Numbered from the stretch's first letter, positions 7,870-14,675 are shown. The stretch: DNA of 30,017 nt from an uncultured Mycoplasmatota bacterium (GCA_900556025.1 USNG01000019.1:1-30017), one strand, 5' to 3'. The notes: generated by a model from the sequence alone, not told the origin. Made by a program: numbers and translations.

Positions 7870-8845
7870 ATTTATTTAACGATACTGTTGATGTAGAAGA
7901 AGCTACTTTTAATAATTCCTCATTAGTTAAATTATCTGAAATAATATAATAATCTTTACCATTCATAGTCCAATTAAGAGTTTTGTTATTTAAAGTTCCA
8001 AGTATATTTTCATAATGAACAAGATCACCAGAAACACTAGTTACTTCAAAATTTTCAGGTATACTAGAAACTTCTTCAATTAATGTAAATGACTTATTTC
8101 CACCAAAAGTCAATATAACTCTTTTAGTATCTGCCTCTGTAGTTTGCTCACCTTTAAATTCAGTACCTGTAGGCAAATACATCGGATATACTATTTCATC
8201 TAAAGAACTAACATCATCAAGTTCACCTTCACTCTTAGTATTATCAATTTCAAAAGTTGTTTTATCTATTTTAGATTTAAAGTCAATTTTAGATATTTTA
8301 AATGTTATATTAGCTACTCCCTCTTTATTATAAACATTTACTTCTGTTGGTAACATATCTTTATCAAATATAATTTTTTGACTTACTAGTGAACTATTAT
8401 TAGGATAATTTACTGTACTAGATAATATATATTTATCATCCTTACTTTCAAATACTACATTAGAATCATTCTCTAAATCCTTAAGTAAACTAGATAATAT
8501 ATATGCTTGACTACTATTATAAGGCCACTCACTTTGAAATTTAAAACTTTTATTTAAACTAGGAGTAACAACATAAACACCATTATCATTCTTTAATATA
8601 ATTTGTTCATGTCTATTATCTTTATTAACTAAAGATACTTTATAATAGTCAGCTTCCATATAATCTACACTAACATCATATTGATAATTCTCTTCATTAC
8701 TAATAATACTCATCTGACCAGTCATTGTATATTTACTATTGCTTTCTAATGTTTTCTTATATTTATTAATAGCCTCTTTAGAATCCATTTTAGAACATCC
8801 AACTAATGATAAAGCCATTAATAATACTAATACTATCTTTTTAAT
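7868..8845 (-). CDS. LolA/GerS-like lipoprotein with C-terminal DUF4367-type domain, ATT start proposed
   Basis: An exported lipoprotein. The first ATG (8818) would give MALSLVGC, too short for a signal peptide. The in-frame upstream codons encode KKIVLVLLMALSLVGC, a full lipoprotein signal with a Lys pair, hydrophobic core and lipobox LVGC. The only start that gives it good spacing is an ATT at 8845, seven bases after GGGGG. From there the protein has 325 residues. The mature part starts as a LolA-like fold (EAINKYKKTLES through TLPTEVNVYNKEG-like strands, with the motif FKFQSEWPYNSSQAY). A C-terminal DUF4367-like domain (LPTGTEFKGE, LNWTMNGKDYYIISDNLT) follows. Relatives in sporulating Bacillota include GerS-type germination lipoproteins. 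A role in lipid or lipoprotein handling is inferred. Confidence 0.85.
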   Translation of the reverse strand: MKKIVLVLLMALSLVGCSKMDSKEAINKYKKTLESNSKYTMTGQMSIISNEENYQYDVSVDYMEADYYKVSLVNKDNRHEQIILKNDNGVYVVTPSLNKSFKFQSEWPYNSSQAYILSSLLKDLENDSNVVFESKDDKYILSSTVNYPNNSSLVSQKIIFDKDMLPTEVNVYNKEGVANITFKISKIDFKSKIDKTTFEIDNTKSEGELDDVSSLDEIVYPMYLPTGTEFKGEQTTEADTKRVILTFGGNKSFTLIEEVSSIPENFEVTSVSGDLVHYENILGTLNNKTLNWTMNGKDYYIISDNLTNEELLKVASSTSTVSLNK

Positions 8846-8862
8846 ATTAATTCCCCCTTCAC

Positions 8863-8879
8863 ACTAAATTATATTTAGT
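8863..8879. repeat. Inverted repeat over the lipoprotein promoter
   Basis: Perfect arms ACTAAAT and ATTTAGT around a 3-base centre TAT. It covers the -10 box of the lipoprotein promoter, the classic place for a repressor operator, though in AT-rich DNA it may be chance. Confidence 0.4.
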
Positions 8880-8896
8880 TTAAAAATTTATATGAA
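8868..8896 (-). promoter_or_regulatory. Promoter of the lipoprotein gene
   Basis: On the minus strand, TTCATA (8896-8891), 17 bp, TATAAT (8873-8868), about 22 bases upstream of the proposed ATT start. Confidence 0.65.
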
Positions 8897-8942
8897 TAGA
8901 AAATTAATACTAGAGTAAACTAATAACTAGTAAGGAGGAATA

Positions 8943-9140
8943 ATGAACACAATTTATAAAGTTGCACTAGTTATGGTAATAATTGATGCTATAAACTGGG
9001 GAATGGTAGGAATATTTAATGTTAACCTTGTATCACTACTATTCGGTGTAGATACATTCTTAACAAACTTTGTTTATGCTTTAGTAGGAATTTGTGGATT
9101 AATCTCTACTGGAGTATTATTAAAACCATTAGACAAATAA
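8943..9140 (+). CDS. DUF378 small membrane protein (YuzA-like)
   Basis: A 65-residue protein with two membrane spans (about residues 5-27 and 38-60). The DUF378 pattern is clear: an N-terminal span leading into INWGMVGIFNVNLVSLLFG, then TFLTNFVYALVGICGL. The family is widespread in bacteria and has no established function. A strong ribosome binding site (AAGGAGG) precedes the ATG. It is divergent from the lipoprotein gene and convergent with queH, with which it shares a terminator. I could not find a clear promoter in the 60 bases upstream. Confidence 0.9.
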   Translation: MNTIYKVALVMVIIDAINWGMVGIFNVNLVSLLFGVDTFLTNFVYALVGICGLISTGVLLKPLDK

Positions 9141-9158
9141 ATCTAATGGTTTTTTATT
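9122..9158. terminator. Shared bidirectional terminator between DUF378 gene and queH
   Basis: Twelve-bp arms aaaaccattaga and tctaatggtttt enclose an 8-base loop. The plus strand continues with a T tract. The stop codon of the plus gene lies in the loop and the stop codon of queH lies in the stem. Confidence 0.88.
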
Positions 9159-9985
9159 TCCTCTTCAATTCCCATATTCAAATATTCTTTTTTTAAATAA
9201 ATATCATAATTTTTATCATAAAAACCAATCAATTCATCATTAATATAAACACACTTTATAGATTTTAAATTATTATGAATATACTTTTCATATAGTTTAT
9301 GGACAGAATTCTTAAATTTTAAATTCAAAATTAAATCTAAAAGTTCACTATTTCCATTACTCTTTTTAATATTTAAACCAGGAATATTCCATGACAATTT
9401 AATTCTTTCTAAAGTTTCAACATTTAATTTATCACTCTTAATTTTAGAAGAATCAATTTCTTTTTTATATCTTTCTCTTTCACTAAAAATACATCCACAA
9501 TATTTTTGCATATATAATCCAGTTTCACGAAACATTTCTCTTCCAAGTTCATAATATGGTCTAAAATCCCTATATAAAAATTGAATATTATATTTTTTAC
9601 TTAAATTTTCACAAATACTTTTAAGTAAATCATGTTTTTGATATGGACTAATAAATAAAGTAGAACTAAATGCATCATATCCATTATCATGAGCATACTT
9701 AACTACTCTTTCCATTCTAGATAAATAACAATATCCACATCTATTATCAATGATATTTACAGTATTTTTAACAAATTCATCTAAACCATAGAAATCATCA
9801 TATATAACATTCAAATTAATCATTTTAGAATATTCTTTTAATGCTTTAAGTCTATTATCATATTCTTTAAATGGATGAATATTAGGATTATACCAATAAC
9901 CAACTATATCAATATTTTCTTCTCTTAAAACCTTTATACAAGCAGCACTACAAGGAGCACAACAAATATGTAATAATAATTTCAT
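9143..9985 (-). CDS. queH: Epoxyqueuosine reductase QueH
   Basis: Catalyses the last step of queuosine synthesis in tRNA, reduction of epoxyqueuosine, without the cobalamin used by QueG. I start at 9985 (280 residues) because AGGTGA precedes that ATG; the in-frame ATG-like start at 10024 lies within the upstream terminator. Family features are present: HICCAPCS at residues 6-13, the CGYC pair (Cys83, Cys86) and CGC (Cys163, Cys165), which supply iron-sulfur and catalytic cysteines, plus WYNPNIHPFKEYDNRL and SSTLFISPYQKHDLL. After residue 170 comes a C-terminal region of about 110 residues that goes beyond the core. The presence of queH implies Q-modified tRNA, possibly from salvaged queuine. 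Confidence 0.93.
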   Translation of the reverse strand: MKLLLHICCAPCSAACIKVLREENIDIVGYWYNPNIHPFKEYDNRLKALKEYSKMINLNVIYDDFYGLDEFVKNTVNIIDNRCGYCYLSRMERVVKYAHDNGYDAFSSTLFISPYQKHDLLKSICENLSKKYNIQFLYRDFRPYYELGREMFRETGLYMQKYCGCIFSERERYKKEIDSSKIKSDKLNVETLERIKLSWNIPGLNIKKSNGNSELLDLILNLKFKNSVHKLYEKYIHNNLKSIKCVYINDELIGFYDKNYDIYLKKEYLNMGIEEEIKNH

Positions 9986-10002
9986 ACTTATCACCTGCGC
10001 AT

Positions 10003-10011
10003 ATTTTAACA
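10003..10011 (-). promoter_or_regulatory. Extended -10 promoter of queH
   Basis: The minus strand reads TGTTAAAAT (TGn plus TAAAAT), 17 bases upstream of the start at 9985 and immediately after the rplA terminator. Confidence 0.55.
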
Positions 10012-10024
10012 CATTTTTAAACAC

Positions 10025-10049
10025 AAAAAAAGTCTGATTTCTCAGACTT
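10025..10049 (-). terminator. Terminator of rplK-rplA
   Basis: On the minus strand AAGTCTGA and TCAGACTT (8 bp) enclose a GAAA tetraloop, followed by a T run. It starts seven bases past the rplA stop. Confidence 0.93.
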
Positions 10050-10056
10050 AATTTTA

Positions 10057-10746
10057 TTATAATCCTAAAGAACTTCTATCAATTTTAATTCCAGGACTCA
10101 TAGTTGATGATAAACTTACATTCTTAATGAAAGTACCTTTAACACCAGTAGGTTTATTCTTAACAATTTCTGCTACGATAGCTCTGATGTTTTCTTCTAA
10201 TTTATCTTCACTAAATGATAATTTACCTACAGATAAATGTAAATTTCCATAAGAATCATTCTTATATTCAACCATACCTTTTTGAATGTTAGCAATAGCT
10301 TCTTTAACATTAGTTGTTACAGTTCCAAGTTTTGGGTTTGGCATTAAACCTTTAGGTCCTAAAACTTTACCTAATTTACCTAACGCAGGCATCATTTCTG
10401 GAGTAGCAACGATAGTGTCAAATTCAAACCAATTTTCTTTTTCGATTTTTTCTAACATATCTTCAGCACCACAATAGTCTGCTTCTGCTGCTTCATTAGC
10501 CTTAGTTTTAGTAATAACTAAAATTCTTTTAGTTTTTCCTGTACCATTTGGTAAAACAAAGCTTCCTCTTACGTTCATATCAGTTTTTTTAGCATCAATA
10601 TTTAATTTAAGAGCTAAATCAACAGATTCATCGAACTTTCTAGTCTTTAAACCTTTAAGTACTTTGATCGCTTCAGTAACATTGTATTCTTTATTCTTTT
10701 CAACATTACCTAATGCTTCCACATACATCTTACTATGTTTCTTCAT
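10057..10746 (-). CDS. rplA: 50S ribosomal protein L1
   Basis: L1 forms the mobile stalk beside the ribosomal E site and, in many bacteria, represses its own operon by binding the mRNA leader. The 229-residue length is typical. Recognisable stretches include the N-terminal YNVTEAIKVLKGLKTRKFDE, VRGSFVLPNGTGKTKRILV, the flexible-domain motif GKLGKVLGPKGLMPNPKLGT and the C-terminal KPTGVKGTFIKNVSLSSTM. A ribosome binding site (AAGGAGG) precedes the ATG. It follows rplK by about 60 bases without a terminator, so both are in one transcript. A terminator follows. Confidence 0.99.
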   Translation of the reverse strand: MKKHSKMYVEALGNVEKNKEYNVTEAIKVLKGLKTRKFDESVDLALKLNIDAKKTDMNVRGSFVLPNGTGKTKRILVITKTKANEAAEADYCGAEDMLEKIEKENWFEFDTIVATPEMMPALGKLGKVLGPKGLMPNPKLGTVTTNVKEAIANIQKGMVEYKNDSYGNLHLSVGKLSFSEDKLEENIRAIVAEIVKNKPTGVKGTFIKNVSLSSTMSPGIKIDRSSLGL

Positions 10747-10807
10747 AAACTTAACCTCCTTATGTGGTATTTGGATTATCTTATTTGCTCACGATTATTT
10801 TATAATC

Positions 10808-11413
10808 TTATTCTTCGCTTTCAGTTTCTTCTTCTTTAGATTGTTCAGTAGATTCTACTTCAACGCCAGCACCTTCAGCCATAGCTTTAGCACTTTCTTC
10901 CATTTCTTCAAGTTCAGCTTCTAATTTAGCAGCTTGTGCTTCAGCTTCTTTAGCTTCTTTTACTTGCTCAGCCATTTCAGCATCATTAAGACCTTTAACT
11001 GCAATACCCATGTTTCTAGCAGTTCCAGCTACAATTCTAATAGCAGCATCAATATCATAAGCATTTAAATCAGGCATTTTAATTTCTGCGATCTTTCTGA
11101 TATCTTCTTTAGTTAATGTTGCAACAATATTGTTAGCACCCTTAGTACTACCCTTTTCAATTCCAGCAGCTTTTAATAATAGTGTTGGAGTTGGTGGAGT
11201 CTTTAGTACGAAATCGAATGTTCTATCATCATAAATAGAAATTTCAACTGGTACAATGTCTCCCATTTTTTCTCTAGTTGCATCATTATATTTAGTACAA
11301 AATTCTTGTAGATTAATTCCTGCAGGACCTAAAACAGTTCCAACTGGTGGAGCTGGTGTAGCTTTTCCTGCTGGTATTTGTAATTTAATTTTCTTTACAA
11401 CGTTCTTTGCCAC
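10808..11413 (-). CDS. rplK: 50S ribosomal protein L11 with an acidic C-terminal extension
   Basis: L11 forms the base of the factor-binding stalk with 23S rRNA. I start at the GTG at 11413 (MAKNVVKKIKLQIPAG), seven bases after GGGAGGT; the GTG at 11422 directly abuts the ribosome binding site and is unlikely. Core residues 1-141 match the family: PAPPVGTVLGPAGINLQEFC, FDFVLKTPPTPTLLLKAAGI, ending in AGTARNMGIAVKG. The usual protein stops there at about 141 residues. This one continues for 60 residues of Glu/Ala-rich, probably helical and then disordered acidic sequence (EAKEAEAQAAKLEAELEEME, EEETESEE). The purpose of the tail is unknown. Confidence 0.98.
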   Translation of the reverse strand: MAKNVVKKIKLQIPAGKATPAPPVGTVLGPAGINLQEFCTKYNDATREKMGDIVPVEISIYDDRTFDFVLKTPPTPTLLLKAAGIEKGSTKGANNIVATLTKEDIRKIAEIKMPDLNAYDIDAAIRIVAGTARNMGIAVKGLNDAEMAEQVKEAKEAEAQAAKLEAELEEMEESAKAMAEGAGVEVESTEQSKEEETESEE

Positions 11414-11447
11414 GAAAAACACCTCCCATATAATTTAGTTTATTTTT

Positions 11448-11510
11448 TCGCGAGTGGTTCGCGATAATCCCATAATCTCCCACTTCTAATTTGTATATAT
11501 AAATACAAAT
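11448..11510 (-). promoter_or_regulatory. Structured rplK leader with probable L1-binding element
   Basis: On the minus strand the leader first forms an 8-bp hairpin (11510-11489, ATTTGTAT with ATACAAAT). Next comes GTGGGAG (11483-11477), an ATGGG segment, and ACCAC (11458-11454). GTGG pairing with CCAC around an asymmetric internal loop resembles L1-binding leaders known upstream of rplK in Bacillota. The same CCAC also lies in the loop of a perfect TCGCGA hairpin (11464-11459 with 11453-11448), so the two folds compete. Autoregulation by L1 is inferred. Confidence 0.55.
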
Positions 11511-11519
11511 TGCTTATTC

Positions 11520-11548
11520 ATAATAACACAATATCCCCATAAAATCAA
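11520..11548 (-). promoter_or_regulatory. rplK-rplA promoter
   Basis: On the minus strand, TTGATT (11548-11543), 17 bp, TATTAT (11525-11520) with a TG extension. The predicted transcript start near 11513 leaves a leader of about 100 bases before the GTG start. Confidence 0.8.
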
Positions 11549-11599
11549 GGATTTTTATAGGTTAAACGTATATTTTCTTTAAAAATAAGTATACTATAA

Positions 11600-12130
11600 A
11601 TGATTATTATGAAAAAAATAAAAATTATAAGTATATTTATTATGTTTGCACTTTCTTTCTTATCACATTTTGCATATGAAACAATTCCAAATTTTATATC
11701 AAGTATTCTTTTCCCAGTAAATGAAAGTATATGGGAACACATGAAATTATTATCAACTCCAGTACTACTATATATGATAATTGAATATTTTATTTTCAAA
11801 AAGAAAAAAATTGAAACAAATAACTTTATTCTTTCTTATTCTTTATCGATAATATCAAGTATAATTATATTTTTAATAATATATGTACCAATATATAATA
11901 AAATTGGAAATAGTATGTTTATAGACATAATGCTTCTAATAATAATGTTTATTTATATAGCATTTTTAACATATAAGTTATTTAATATTAAAAAGATTAA
12001 ATATAATAATTTATTAGGAATAATATTATTCATAATTATATATTTTAACTTCTTTTATTTAACTTATTATCCTATAAAAGATTATTTATTTCTTGATACT
12101 ACTAAAAATATTTATGGAATACCAAAATAA
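11600..12130 (+). CDS. DUF6512-like integral membrane protein
   Basis: A 176-residue (173 if the second ATG at 11609 is used) hydrophobic protein with about five membrane spans. The motif SSILFPVNESIWEHMKLL (residues 34-51) matches what I remember of the DUF6512 family, as does the C-terminal LFLDTTKNIYGI. Function is unknown. There is no convincing ribosome binding site before either ATG, and a TATACT box ends only four bases before the first ATG, so the message may be leaderless or nearly so. It is convergent with the zinc dehydrogenase gene, with which it shares a terminator. It sits between rplK and the genes that normally precede rplK. Confidence 0.82.
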   Translation: MIIMKKIKIISIFIMFALSFLSHFAYETIPNFISSILFPVNESIWEHMKLLSTPVLLYMIIEYFIFKKKKIETNNFILSYSLSIISSIIIFLIIYVPIYNKIGNSMFIDIMLLIIMFIYIAFLTYKLFNIKKIKYNNLLGIILFIIIYFNFFYLTYYPIKDYLFLDTTKNIYGIPK

Positions 12131-12160
12131 AAACTTCACAATTGTGAAGTTTATTTTATT
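12125..12160. terminator. Bidirectional terminator between the DUF6512 gene and the zinc dehydrogenase
   Basis: A perfect 22-base palindrome at 12131-12152 (aaacttcac, aatt, gtgaagttt) has T-rich tracts on both strands, the better one (TTTTTATTTT) on the minus strand. The dehydrogenase stop codon overlaps the stem. Confidence 0.85.
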
Positions 12161-13197
12161 TGAACAATTTTATGTTTATTAGGATCAACTAATATCTTAA
12201 CAGCATCATCTTTTCCACTAGCTAATCTTTCAAAAGCTTTTTGTGTATCTTCAAGAACTACAACATCATCAATAAATTTTTCTAAATTTATTTTTTTAGC
12301 TTCTAATAACTTAATAACCATATCAAATTCAGATGGTTTATAAGCAATTGATCCTTTAATGTTTATTTCTTTCATTACACCAGCTACTAAAGGAATACTT
12401 ACATTATCAAGTGAAATACCTACTAATATTAAATGACCATTTGGTTTAGTAAATATAATTCCACTTGTAAGAGCAGGACTATTTCCACAACAATCAGCTA
12501 CAACATCAAAACCATTTCCAGTTTTAGCAAATAGTTTTTCCATTAGTTTTGGATCTAAAGCATTAAACCACTCATTAGCAACACCTAATTTAACAGCTTT
12601 TTGTCCTCTTAATTCATTAGTTTCAGTTATAGCTACATATGAAGCACCTTTAGCCTTCAAAAATAATGCAGTTAATAAACCAATAATACCTCCACCAATA
12701 ACTAAAGCTTTATCACCTTTTTTAATTCCTGATATATTAGCAGCTCTAAGTGCAACAGCTGCAGGTTCTACCATAGCTCCTGATTCATAAGTAACATTAT
12801 CTGGTAAATGTCTTACCATATCTTCACGAACCAATACTCTTCCACCAAATCCACCTGGTGTATTTACAGTTAAACCAATAGCTTCTGACCAAGTCTTACT
12901 ACAAATTTGATATTCACCACTTTTACATTCATCACATGTCATACATGGAGAAATTGGTAATGCAGTAACTCTATCTCCTTCTTTGAATTTTTTACTTCCA
13001 CCATTATCAATAACAACACCACTAAATTCATGGCCCATTACTAATCCTTTAGGTTCACCAGATACCCAATAATGAATATCTGATCCACAAATACCAGCTT
13101 TAATTACATCAATTAAGATATAGCCTTCTTTACCTTCTTGAGCCTTTCTATCTTCAACAACCAATTTTTTTGGTCCTGCTAAACTAACACACTTCAT
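12151..13197 (-). CDS. Zinc-dependent medium-chain dehydrogenase (sorbitol/threonine dehydrogenase-like)
   Basis: NAD(P)-dependent oxidation or reduction of an alcohol or polyol; substrate not assignable. I start at 13197 (348 residues, MKCVSLAGPKKL), preceded by AAAGAGGG, not at the ATG at 13224. Catalytic zinc ligands are Cys37 (GICGSDIHYW) and His56-Glu57 (GHEFSG). Structural zinc ligands are Cys85, Cys88, Cys91 and Cys99. The Rossmann motif VIGGGIIGLL follows, with an acidic residue (AITETNE) after the second strand. It lies about 57 bases after rubrerythrin with no terminator between, so the two are probably co-transcribed. Confidence 0.92.
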   Translation of the reverse strand: MKCVSLAGPKKLVVEDRKAQEGKEGYILIDVIKAGICGSDIHYWVSGEPKGLVMGHEFSGVVIDNGGSKKFKEGDRVTALPISPCMTCDECKSGEYQICSKTWSEAIGLTVNTPGGFGGRVLVREDMVRHLPDNVTYESGAMVEPAAVALRAANISGIKKGDKALVIGGGIIGLLTALFLKAKGASYVAITETNELRGQKAVKLGVANEWFNALDPKLMEKLFAKTGNGFDVVADCCGNSPALTSGIIFTKPNGHLILVGISLDNVSIPLVAGVMKEINIKGSIAYKPSEFDMVIKLLEAKKINLEKFIDDVVVLEDTQKAFERLASGKDDAVKILVDPNKHKIVQIK

Positions 13198-13254
13198 AAA
13201 TATACCCTCTTTACTTTCTACCATTTATTCTACCACACTTATTCAAAAATTGCA

Positions 13255-13794
13255 CTAATAATTTTCAGCTTTAACTTCCATATAACTTTCAGGATGTTTA
13301 CAAATTGGACAAACTTTTAAAGCTTTCTTTCCTTTATAAATATGTCCACAATTTCTACATATCCAAATCTTTTCTTCACCTTTTTCAAACACTAAATTAT
13401 TTTCAATGTTATCAACTAATTTCATATATCTTTCTTCATGATGTTTTTCAATTTCTCCAACACCTTCAAATAATCTTGCTATCTCATTAAAACCTTCACT
13501 ACGAGCAACTTCAGCAAATTCTTTATACATATTAGTCCACTCATAATTTTCACCACTAGCAGCATCCTTTAAGTTTTCTAAAGTACTAGGAACCTCTCCA
13601 TTATGTAATTCTTTAAACCATAATTTAGCATGTTCTTTTTCATTATTAGCAGTTTCTTCAAATATAGCTGCAATTTGTTCATATCCTTCTTTTTTAGCTT
13701 TTGAAGCATAATATGTATATTTATTTCTAGCTTGACTTTCTCCTGCAAAAGCAGCCATTAAATTAGCCTCTGTTTTACTTCCTTTTAATTCCAT
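13255..13794 (-). CDS. Rubrerythrin
   Basis: Non-haem diiron peroxidase that detoxifies hydrogen peroxide in anaerobes and microaerophiles, taking electrons through a C-terminal rubredoxin domain. The 179-residue protein has the ferritin-like four-helix part with diiron ligands Glu19 ([12 protein letters not shown]), Glu52 and His55 (NEKEH), Glu94/97 and Glu115/His118 (GEIEKHHEE). The rubredoxin centre uses Cys146, Cys149 (CRNC) and Cys162, Cys165 (CPIC). A strong ribosome binding site (GGAGGT) precedes the ATG. Its presence suggests an oxygen-sensitive lifestyle. It has its own promoter after the nusG terminator and probably leads the zinc dehydrogenase. Confidence 0.97.
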   Translation of the reverse strand: MELKGSKTEANLMAAFAGESQARNKYTYYASKAKKEGYEQIAAIFEETANNEKEHAKLWFKELHNGEVPSTLENLKDAASGENYEWTNMYKEFAEVARSEGFNEIARLFEGVGEIEKHHEERYMKLVDNIENNLVFEKGEEKIWICRNCGHIYKGKKALKVCPICKHPESYMEVKAENY

Positions 13795-13827
13795 AATATT
13801 ACCTCCTATATTAAAAGTATTAAGTAT

Positions 13828-13857
13828 ATTATATTATAATTTACACAAAAAAAGCAA
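13828..13857 (-). promoter_or_regulatory. Rubrerythrin promoter overlapping the nusG terminator
   Basis: On the minus strand TTGCTT (13857-13852) lies within the 3' arm and T run of the nusG terminator, 18 bp before TATAAT (13833-13828). A second TATAAT overlaps at 13838-13833. The start codon is 34 bases downstream. Confidence 0.5.
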
Positions 13858-13871
13858 CTCATAAAGTTGCT
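13846..13871 (-). terminator. Terminator of secE-nusG
   Basis: On the minus strand AGCAACT and AGTTGCT (7 bp) enclose a 5-base loop and are followed by at least seven T. It lies 40 bases past the nusG stop. Confidence 0.92.
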
Positions 13872-13910
13872 AATTTTTTTTAAAATTTTTATAAAAATCA
13901 GTTTTAATTA

Positions 13911-14459
13911 TTAATCCATTTTTTTAGATACTTGAATTAAATCTACTTCTACTGGAGTCTCTTGACCAAATAAATCTATTAAAACAGTAAGTTTTTCATT
14001 TTCTTTATCTTCGCTTTCAATCTTACCATACATTCCTTTGAATGGACCATCTATAATAGATACAGTGTCTCCAACCTCAACATCAGTATTAATTGGTTTT
14101 TCACTAACTTCAGTTCCTTCACCAATAAATTTCTTAACTTCTGCTGGTGATAGTGGAATTGGTTTAGCTCCTTTACCAGAAGATCCAATAAATCCTGTAA
14201 CTCCCGGAGTATTACGTACAACATACCAAGCTTCATCACTCATAACCATTTCGATTAAAACATAACCTGGAAACATCTTACGTACTTTTTCTTTTTTAAC
14301 ACCATCTTTAACTTCAATTTCAGTTCTTTGTGGAATAATAACTCTAAATATGTTATTTTCCATTCCCATGCTTTCACGTCTAGATTCTAAGTAATCTTTA
14401 ACCTTTTCTTCATGTCCACTATATGCATTAACAACATACCATAATTTTTTTTCTTCCAT
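13911..14459 (-). CDS. nusG: Transcription termination/antitermination protein NusG
   Basis: NusG binds RNA polymerase and modulates elongation, pausing and coupling to the ribosome. I start at 14459 (182 residues, MEEKKLWYVVNAYSGHEEKV), not the in-frame ATG at 14546, which lies inside secE. The NGN domain has the typical WYVVNAYSGHEEKVKDYL and MFPGYVLIEMVMSDEAWYVVRNTPGVTGFIG; the KOW domain has VGDTVSIIDGPFKGMYGKIE. The ATG overlaps the TAA of secE by one base, and the ribosome binding site AGGAGG encodes two Arg residues near the SecE C terminus, so translation is coupled. The length is normal. Confidence 0.98.
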   Translation of the reverse strand: MEEKKLWYVVNAYSGHEEKVKDYLESRRESMGMENNIFRVIIPQRTEIEVKDGVKKEKVRKMFPGYVLIEMVMSDEAWYVVRNTPGVTGFIGSSGKGAKPIPLSPAEVKKFIGEGTEVSEKPINTDVEVGDTVSIIDGPFKGMYGKIESEDKENEKLTVLIDLFGQETPVEVDLIQVSKKMD

Positions 14460-14635
14460 TAGAACATCCTCCTTAGTACTGCAAATAAAGCATCTAAACC
14501 ATAAAAGAATAATCCAAAGAATACTAACATTACAATAGTGATACAAGAATACTTAATTAAACTTTTCATATCAGGCCATCTTACTGCTTTTGCTTCCTTT
14601 TTAACTCCTCTAAAGAAACTTTTAATTTTCTTCAT
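14459..14635 (-). CDS. secE: Preprotein translocase subunit SecE
   Basis: Essential small subunit that clamps SecY in the membrane. I start at 14635 (58 residues, MKKIKSFFRGVKKEAKAVRW), preceded by GGAGGG; the ATG-like start at 14659 would include the T run before it. The amphipathic helix with the conserved KEAKAVRWPDMKSLIKYS precedes one membrane span (about residues 31-52). This is the usual one-span Bacillota form. It is the first gene of secE-nusG, with a strong promoter whose predicted start point leaves a very short leader made largely of a hairpin. Confidence 0.95.
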   Translation of the reverse strand: MKKIKSFFRGVKKEAKAVRWPDMKSLIKYSCITIVMLVFFGLFFYGLDALFAVLRRMF

Positions 14636-14650
14636 CAAAATCCCTCCAAA

Positions 14651-14671
14651 AAAAAACACATCTTTGTGTGA
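14651..14671 (-). promoter_or_regulatory. 5'-terminal hairpin in the secE leader
   Basis: On the minus strand ACACA and TGTGT (14669-14656) enclose a 4-base loop, followed by a T run that leads straight into the secE ribosome binding site. The predicted transcription start (near 14669) is at the foot of the hairpin, so it would cap the message. It looks like a small terminator but lies too near the start for normal attenuation. Confidence 0.45.
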
Positions 14672-14675
14672 TTAA

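Noticed and set aside
11448..11483. H-type pseudoknot in the rplK leader
   Set aside because: The strands would need zero bases to cross a 4-bp helix, which is not feasible; competing folds are more likely.
13821..13845. PerR box at the rubrerythrin promoter
   Set aside because: TTATAAT-like words occur, but they do not form the required 7-1-7 dyad; they are explained by two overlapping -10 boxes.
14051..14239. Long open frame inside nusG on the same strand
   Set aside because: NusG is certain from its NGN and KOW motifs; the other frame has a Leu-rich random composition.
14459..14546. Longer NusG start at 14546 that would overlap secE by 87 bases
   Set aside because: The extra residues are unlike any NusG; the ATG at 14459 has a ribosome binding site and begins the conserved sequence.
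14656..14669. secE leader hairpin as a normal intrinsic terminator
   Set aside because: The predicted start point is at its foot, so it cannot end an upstream transcript of this promoter; only 5 bp long. The real terminator of the upstream genes is at 14714-14738.
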